From JASBZA01 sp964345295 (GTDB lineage: Bacteria > Bacillota > Clostridia > Saccharofermentanales > Fastidiosipilaceae): a stretch of 7,135 nucleotides of DNA. The stretch's first letter is position 1, and the number at the start of each line of letters is the position of its first letter. The translations under genes were made by a program, and so were the position numbers. The stretch is from positions 1 to 7,135 of the forward strand of contig CAYFQG010000042.1 of the NCBI GenBank assembly GCA_964345295.1, in the 5' to 3' direction. Positions 5,303-7,135 of this stretch are shown in pieces. Under the pieces are notes generated by a model. The model was given only the letters and a program-made list of their open reading frames with translations, was not told the origin of the DNA and ran no database searches.

Positions 5303-6154
5303 ATGGACACCAGATATTCTGCGAATCCGCAAGACTTAAAGCGTTATACAACCGAGGAACTGAGACAAGAATTCCTCATTCAGAATCTCTATCAGGCCGA
5401 TACCGTCCAGGCGGTTTACTCCCATGTAGACCGTATGGTTACTCTGGGTATCATGCCGGTGGAGAAGGAGATTTCTATTGATGAGGGCATGGACGTTTGG
5501 CATACTTTCGGCGTTAAGTATTTCCTGGAGCGCCGCGAGGTAGGCTTCTTTAATATCGGCGGTGAGGGCCACGACGGTCAGATTACGGTCGACGGCACCA
5601 CTTATGATATGGCTTTCCAAGATTGCATTTACATCACCAAGGGGGCCAAAGAAGTTCATTTCAAGAGTAAAGACCCTCAGAAACCGGCCCGTTTCTACGG
5701 TGTATCGGCTCCGGCTCACGTGAGCTTTGAGACCAAGCTTTTGACCTTCCAAGATGCCAATAAGAAGCCTTTGGGCGAGGTGGCTTTGGCCAACAAGCGT
5801 GTCATTAACCAGTTCATCCACCCCGATGTCATTGAGACCGCTCAGCTCTCCATGGGCCTGACCCAATTGGACGAAGGCTCGGTTTGGAATACCATGCCTA
5901 CCCACACCCATGAGAGAAGAATGGAAATCTACACCTATTTCAACATCCCCGAGAACAATGTGGTCTTCCACATGATGGGCCAGCCGGATGAGACCCGTCA
6001 CATCGTTATGCAAAACTATGACGCGGTTATCAGTCCTTCTTACTCCATCCACTCGGGCGTCGGTACATCGAATTACACCTTTATTTGGGCCATGGGCGGT
6101 GAGAACCAGGAGTTCGATGACATGGACCACATCCAGACAACCGATCTTAAGTAA
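5303..6154 (+). CDS. kduI: 5-dehydro-4-deoxy-D-glucuronate isomerase KduI
   Basis: This cytoplasmic, cupin-fold, zinc-dependent isomerase converts 5-dehydro-4-deoxy-D-glucuronate (the open form of the GH88 product) into 3-deoxy-D-glycero-2,5-hexodiulosonate. At 283 aa it has the normal family length. The signature MPTHTHERRMEIYTYFNIPE (198-217) carries three metal ligands, H201, H203 and E208. A fourth, H250, lies in SPSYSIHSGVG (244-254). These match E. coli KduI His196, His198, Glu203 and His245 with a constant offset of five. Other conserved stretches are MVTLGIMPVEK (45-55), ERREVGFFNIGGEG (76-89) and WAMGGENQEFDDMD (262-275). Shine-Dalgarno AAAGGA (5289-5294) lies eight bases before the ATG. 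It directly follows GH88 in the same direction, matching consecutive pathway steps. The next enzyme, the SDR, is encoded on the opposite strand over 3 kb away. Confidence 0.97.
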   Translation: MDTRYSANPQDLKRYTTEELRQEFLIQNLYQADTVQAVYSHVDRMVTLGIMPVEKEISIDEGMDVWHTFGVKYFLERREVGFFNIGGEGHDGQITVDGTTYDMAFQDCIYITKGAKEVHFKSKDPQKPARFYGVSAPAHVSFETKLLTFQDANKKPLGEVALANKRVINQFIHPDVIETAQLSMGLTQLDEGSVWNTMPTHTHERRMEIYTYFNIPENNVVFHMMGQPDETRHIVMQNYDAVISPSYSIHSGVGTSNYTFIWAMGGENQEFDDMDHIQTTDLK

Positions 6155-6173
6155 GACTCAATAATTATTCACG

Positions 6174-6214
6174 ATAAGAGGTCCGGGCTTTGGCTTTAGG
6201 GCCTCTTATTTTCT
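6174..6214 (+). terminator. Terminator or attenuator after kduI
   Basis: ATAAGAGGTCC (6174-6184) pairs with the segment GGGCCTCTTAT (6199-6209): nine bases of stem including one G-U pair, with a 14-base or larger loop, followed by TTTTCT. The U-tract is short and the next gene's AAAGGA begins at 6217. Partial termination, lowering expression of the downstream gene relative to kduI, is plausible. Confidence 0.6.
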
Positions 6215-6231
6215 AGAAAGGACTCCGTGCT

Positions 6232-7125
6232 ATGAAACTTGTTCAAGATAAAAATTTTTACCAAGACTTGGCGAAACTTCGTGTGGCTGTATTAAGAGAC
6301 GGCAAGGAGATTGTGGCTTCCGATGTGGCCAAAGAAGAGGGCAACCCTTATCAGATGACCACGGCCGAAGACGGACACCATGGCCCCTACCCCAGACTGG
6401 GTGTAAAAGGTGCTTATGAAGAAGGCGATCAGATCCTGGTTGAATCCGACCGGGAGATGACCTGGGTTTGGATCAGACTGGACGCCACCATGGATGAAGC
6501 GCTGGTTTTAATGCGCGAGAAACGTTACACCTTCAGCATACCTTTCGGGGATAAGAAGGTCGGCCATGATCCGGCTGCTTTTACCGGAGATGTCCATCTC
6601 ATTACCGCCAGAGCCGCCCGTAAGGAAGAGATTGAAGCCAGACGCTGCATTTCTTTTAACCCCTATGACCTCCACGAAAACACCACGACCTATCCGCACT
6701 CTACGGCTAATATCGAGACCCGGGGTGAGGCCTGGTTTGCGTCCCGCAATGCTACGGACGGTCTTCATGCTAACTTAGGTCACGGACCCTGGCCATATCA
6801 GTCCTGGGGTATTAACCGCGACCCCAAGGCAGCTATGACTATAGACTTCGGGATTAAGATGGAAGTCGACAGTGTCCGCTTTACCATCCGTTATGATTTC
6901 CCCCATGATGCTTACTGGAATCAGGCAGAGATTATCTTCGATGATGACGAATCTAAGCGTTTTACTCTAGAGTTGGAGAAGACAGACCTGCCTCAGGTTT
7001 TTGACCTGCCCGAGACTGTCTCTTGCCAAAGTGTCCGCTTGGAGGCTTTGATTAAGAATCCGGATTGTGAATCCCCCTTCCCGGCCTTGACCCAAATTGA
7101 GTTTTACGGAAAACCGGAGGCTTAA
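6232..7125 (+). CDS. Uncharacterised cytoplasmic protein with C-terminal discoidin (F5/8C)-like domain
   Basis: This 297-aa protein has no function I can assign. There is no signal peptide or membrane segment, so it is predicted to be cytoplasmic. Residues 1-125 look beta-rich and include GDQILVESDREMTWVWIRLD (65-84). Residues about 138-293 resemble a galactose-binding-like (F5/8 type C/CBM32-type) jelly roll: FNPYDLHENTTTYPHSTANIE (142-162, a polar segment), EAWFASRNATDGLHANLGHG (166-185), WPYQSWGINRDPKAAMTIDFG (187-207, near-typical), VDSVRFTIRYDFPHDAYWNQA (212-232) and the ending FPALTQIEFYGKPEA. ASRNATDG and the final ALTQIEFYG are typical of this fold. I recall similar unnamed proteins beside GAG or uronate genes in Bacillota, but did not search. 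A sugar-binding or catalytic role on a GAG-derived intermediate is an inference from the operon. Shine-Dalgarno AAAGGA (6217-6222) lies nine bases before the ATG. It follows kduI by 77 bases and a probable terminator, and the next gene starts one base after its stop codon. Confidence 0.82.
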   Translation: MKLVQDKNFYQDLAKLRVAVLRDGKEIVASDVAKEEGNPYQMTTAEDGHHGPYPRLGVKGAYEEGDQILVESDREMTWVWIRLDATMDEALVLMREKRYTFSIPFGDKKVGHDPAAFTGDVHLITARAARKEEIEARRCISFNPYDLHENTTTYPHSTANIETRGEAWFASRNATDGLHANLGHGPWPYQSWGINRDPKAAMTIDFGIKMEVDSVRFTIRYDFPHDAYWNQAEIIFDDDESKRFTLELEKTDLPQVFDLPETVSCQSVRLEALIKNPDCESPFPALTQIEFYGKPEA

Positions 7126-7126
7126 G

Positions 7127-7135
7127 ATGGGCCGG
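7127..7135 (+). CDS. Start of the next operon gene (partial, three codons)
   Basis: ATG GGC CGG begins one base after the preceding stop codon, with GGAGG at 7116-7120 six bases upstream. The spacing and ribosome site make a translationally coupled start likely. Only M-G-R is visible, so no identity can be given. Confidence 0.55.

Noticed and set aside
5336..6130. Long open frame (264 codons) on the minus strand inside kduI
   Set aside because: It lies wholly antisense to an unmistakable KduI with all metal ligands. The translation shows no family features, and such frames arise from the codon bias of the sense gene.

Overview
The window looks like part of a low- to mid-GC Bacillota (Clostridia-like, probably host-associated) chromosome. 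The evidence is purine-rich Shine-Dalgarno sequences of the AAGGAGG type before most genes, a lipoprotein-type solute-binding protein, a YerC/TrpR-like small regulator, and a glycosaminoglycan (GAG)-uronate pathway built from GH88, KduI and a KduD/DhuD-type dehydrogenase. The species cannot be named from the sequence.

Layout. Left block, minus strand: a secreted/membrane protein of unknown function (1038..91) is followed 17 bases later by the first 24 codons of a type I sulfatase (73..1) that runs off the window. A short-chain dehydrogenase of the gluconate 5-dehydrogenase/KduD/DhuD type (about 1997..1188, minus) ends at a good intrinsic terminator (about 1136..1096) just ahead of that pair. 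Middle block: divergently, an amino-acid ABC binding lipoprotein and permease (2162..3645, plus) form a two-gene unit with no ATPase. They converge on a small YerC/TrpR-like regulator (3929..3660, minus). Right block, plus strand: an unsaturated glucuronyl hydrolase (GH88, 4045..5223), KduI isomerase (5303..6154), an uncharacterised cytoplasmic protein with a C-terminal discoidin-like domain (6232..7125), and the first codons of another gene at 7127.

How it works together. GH88 releases the 4,5-unsaturated uronate from lyase-generated GAG oligosaccharides. The released sugar opens to 4-deoxy-L-threo-5-hexosulose uronate, KduI isomerises it to 3-deoxy-D-glycero-2,5-hexodiulosonate, and the SDR reduces that to 2-keto-3-deoxygluconate. 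Neither GH88 nor the visible sulfatase start shows a signal peptide, so both are probably intracellular, which implies uptake of sulfated di- or oligosaccharides. The lyases, the sugar transporter, the KDG kinase and the aldolase are not in the window. The amino-acid transporter and the YerC-like gene sit between the two halves of the pathway with no obvious biochemical link to it.

The most interesting parts are the unknown membrane protein coupled to a sulfatase (with a start-stop ATG-TAA in their junction), the unassigned 297-aa protein in the GH88-kduI operon, and the shared divergent control region at 2010-2161. No RNA genes, CRISPR arrays, insertion sequences or attachment sites were seen. 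No stretch longer than about 160 bases lacks a gene.
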